DNA of 6,053 nucleotides from Nitrospirota bacterium (GTDB lineage Bacteria; Nitrospirota; Nitrospiria; Nitrospirales; Nitrospiraceae). The notes below the pieces were generated by a model, which did not search any database, was not told the origin of the DNA, and worked only from the letters and a program-made list of their open reading frames with translations. The translations under genes and the position numbers were made by a program. How positions within the stretch are numbered: the first letter of the stretch is position 1; the number at the start of each line of letters is the position of its first letter. Positions 5,596 to 6,053 of this stretch are shown here, in pieces. Location: assembly GCA_016201805.1 (NCBI GenBank), contig JACQCB010000106.1, positions 1 through 6,053 on the forward strand. Reading direction: 5' to 3'.

Positions 5596-5825
5596 GCGGC
5601 ACCTCCATCCCTCGCTTGGCGTGGACCGCGCGCCTCACAAATTGCGGCGCGCGGATAAACCCTCAATGTGAACGCTTCAAAACTATTATTTCTCGCAAGA
5701 TGCGCCTTCCATGCACTCGAGAAAATCCAGTTCGCCCAAGACCTTTTCAACCGTTTCAGCGTGTGGATCATCTCCACCAGGCCCCGCACGCGCGTCTCCA
5801 GAGCCTCCATTTTGTCCAATGCCAT
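5592..5825 (-). CDS. ZapB-like cell-division coiled-coil gene, apparently internally deleted and frameshifted
   Basis: The open frame encodes 77 residues from an ATG with a good ribosome binding site (GGAGGGG, then TTTTT). Residues 1-24 (MALDKMEALETRVRGLVEMI...) form a heptad-rich helix like the start of ZapB-type proteins, which sit next to zapA and bridge the Z-ring. From about residue 26 the frame loses this character (KRSWANWIFSSAWK, then a proline/arginine-rich tail). In the -1 frame from about 5755 to the stop at 5686 the same DNA reads ETVEKVLGELDFLECMEGAS, again a regular coiled-coil end of the kind expected at a ZapB C-terminus. Joined, the two pieces make only about 47 residues, shorter than ZapB (79 in E. 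coli), so I infer loss of the middle of the coiled coil plus a frame change. A sequencing or assembly error is also possible. The region 5595-5685 then reads as a normal intergenic gap before zapA. Confidence 0.5.
   Translation of the reverse strand: MALDKMEALETRVRGLVEMIHTLKRLKRSWANWIFSSAWKAHLARNNSFEAFTLRVYPRAAICEARGPRQARDGGAA
5626..5654. repeat. Strong GC hairpin between the ZapB-like gene and zapA
   Basis: CCGCGCGCC and GGCGCGCGG form a perfect 9-bp stem made only of G-C pairs, with an 11-base loop. It lies about 30 nt before the zapA start and inside the out-of-character tail of the upstream open frame. No T-run follows on the minus strand. It supports reading this segment as intergenic DNA rather than coding sequence. 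Confidence 0.6.
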
Positions 5826-5837
5826 AAAAACCCCTCC

Positions 5838-5930
5838 AAGAAGCTATCAGCCGTCAGCCTTCAGCTCCGACCTGAGAGCCGCATGCTGACACATGCTGAT
5901 AGCTGACAACTTCTTAGCTGAGAGCTTCTT
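5838..5930. repeat. Imperfect inverted repeats of AGCTGATAGCTGA-type words in the slt/zapB-like gap
   Basis: AAGAAGCTATCAGC (5838-5851) is complementary to GCTGAGAGCTTCTT (5917-5930) at 13 of 14 positions, and AGCTATCAGC (5842-5851) is exactly complementary to GCTGATAGCT (5895-5904). Related words (GTCAGC, CTGAC, CATGCTGA) fill the space between. The same kind of word-based palindrome is seen in the rny-ymdB gap. The array forms the leader of the zapB-like/zapA transcript and touches the -10 box of its promoter. Confidence 0.65.
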
Positions 5931-5956
5931 ATAGGAGCTTCAGCAAACCTTGTCAA
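5928..5956 (-). promoter_or_regulatory. Near-consensus sigma70 promoter for the zapB-like/zapA operon
   Basis: TTGACA (5956-5951) is a perfect -35 box, and TATAAG (5933-5928) matches five of six -10 bases at the optimal 17-bp spacing. The -35 lies within the last codons of the slt-like gene and the -10 just after its stop. RNA would start near 5920, giving a leader of about 95 nt that contains the inverted repeats. This separates the cell-division genes from slt transcription. Activity is inferred from sequence. Confidence 0.75.
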
Positions 5957-6053
5957 GGAAGCGGACCTCGCAGCCTCCGCCGTCGAGGCGGCGATATTCG
6001 CGATAGCTGCGGAGGACCCGTTTCACATATTGCCGTGTTTCCTGATAGGGGAT
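5940..6053 (-). CDS. Soluble lytic transglycosylase, C-terminal end only
   Basis: Only the last 37 residues are visible. They begin IPYQETRQYVKRVLRSYREY and continue with RRL, the signature that closes the catalytic SLT domain of Slt70-type lytic transglycosylases (family pattern IP-x-x-ETR-x-YVKRVL followed by Y-x-x-Y). These periplasmic enzymes cleave the MurNAc-GlcNAc bond of peptidoglycan and release anhydro-muropeptides. The stop is TGA at 5940-5942. The gene begins beyond the right edge, so signal peptide, length and catalytic Glu cannot be judged. The tail after the motif is short and ends in Cys. A MltE- or Slt-like paralogue cannot be told apart from this piece. Confidence 0.8.
   Translation of the reverse strand: MPYQETRQYVKRVLRSYREYRRLDGGGCEVRFLDKVC

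Noticed and set aside
1..6053. CRISPR array, tRNA, rRNA, transposase, phage or toxin-antitoxin genes
   Set aside because: I saw no regularly spaced repeats, tRNA-like folds or mobile-element protein motifs on either strand; all convincing genes are housekeeping.

Overview
The window holds a tightly packed run of bacterial housekeeping genes, all on the minus strand. Transcription therefore runs from high to low coordinates. In that order I read: the C-terminal tail of a soluble lytic transglycosylase (slt-like), a ZapB-like cell-division coiled-coil gene that looks internally damaged, zapA, a 614-nt gap without a convincing protein gene, rny (RNase Y), a ymdB-family metallophosphoesterase gene, xseA and xseB (exonuclease VII large and small subunits), and the start of tlyA (rRNA methyltransferase/hemolysin family), which runs off the left edge.

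The base composition is GC-rich and starts are often GTG or TTG behind strong GGAGG sites. The order zapB-zapA-(gap)-rny-ymdB-xseA-xseB-tlyA, together with short word-like palindromic repeats between genes, fits a Nitrospirota or deltaproteobacterial-type genome. I lean towards Nitrospira-like, but this is inference without a database search.

Regulatory layout: a near-consensus sigma70 promoter (TTGACA-17-TATAAG) lies across the end of slt and drives the zapB-like/zapA pair. A weaker promoter-like pair follows zapA. A second near-consensus promoter (TTGACC-16-TATAAT) sits directly after the xseA stop and should give xseB-tlyA independent transcription. The zapA-rny gap carries a possible small-RNA unit, a long-range stem, a strongly pyrimidine-biased leader and a good hairpin. 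By synteny it is where 6S RNA (ssrS) is often found, but I could not confirm a 6S fold by eye.

Functionally the cluster combines Z-ring assembly (ZapA and a ZapB-like partner), membrane-anchored mRNA decay (RNase Y) with its frequent neighbour YmdB, single-strand DNA degradation (ExoVII) and ribosome methylation (TlyA). I see no phage, transposon, CRISPR or defence system. The most unusual points are the broken ZapB-like gene, the unexplained 614-nt gap, the internal xseB promoter, an Asp-to-Glu change at a conserved HD-domain position in RNase Y, and the intergenic palindromic repeats.
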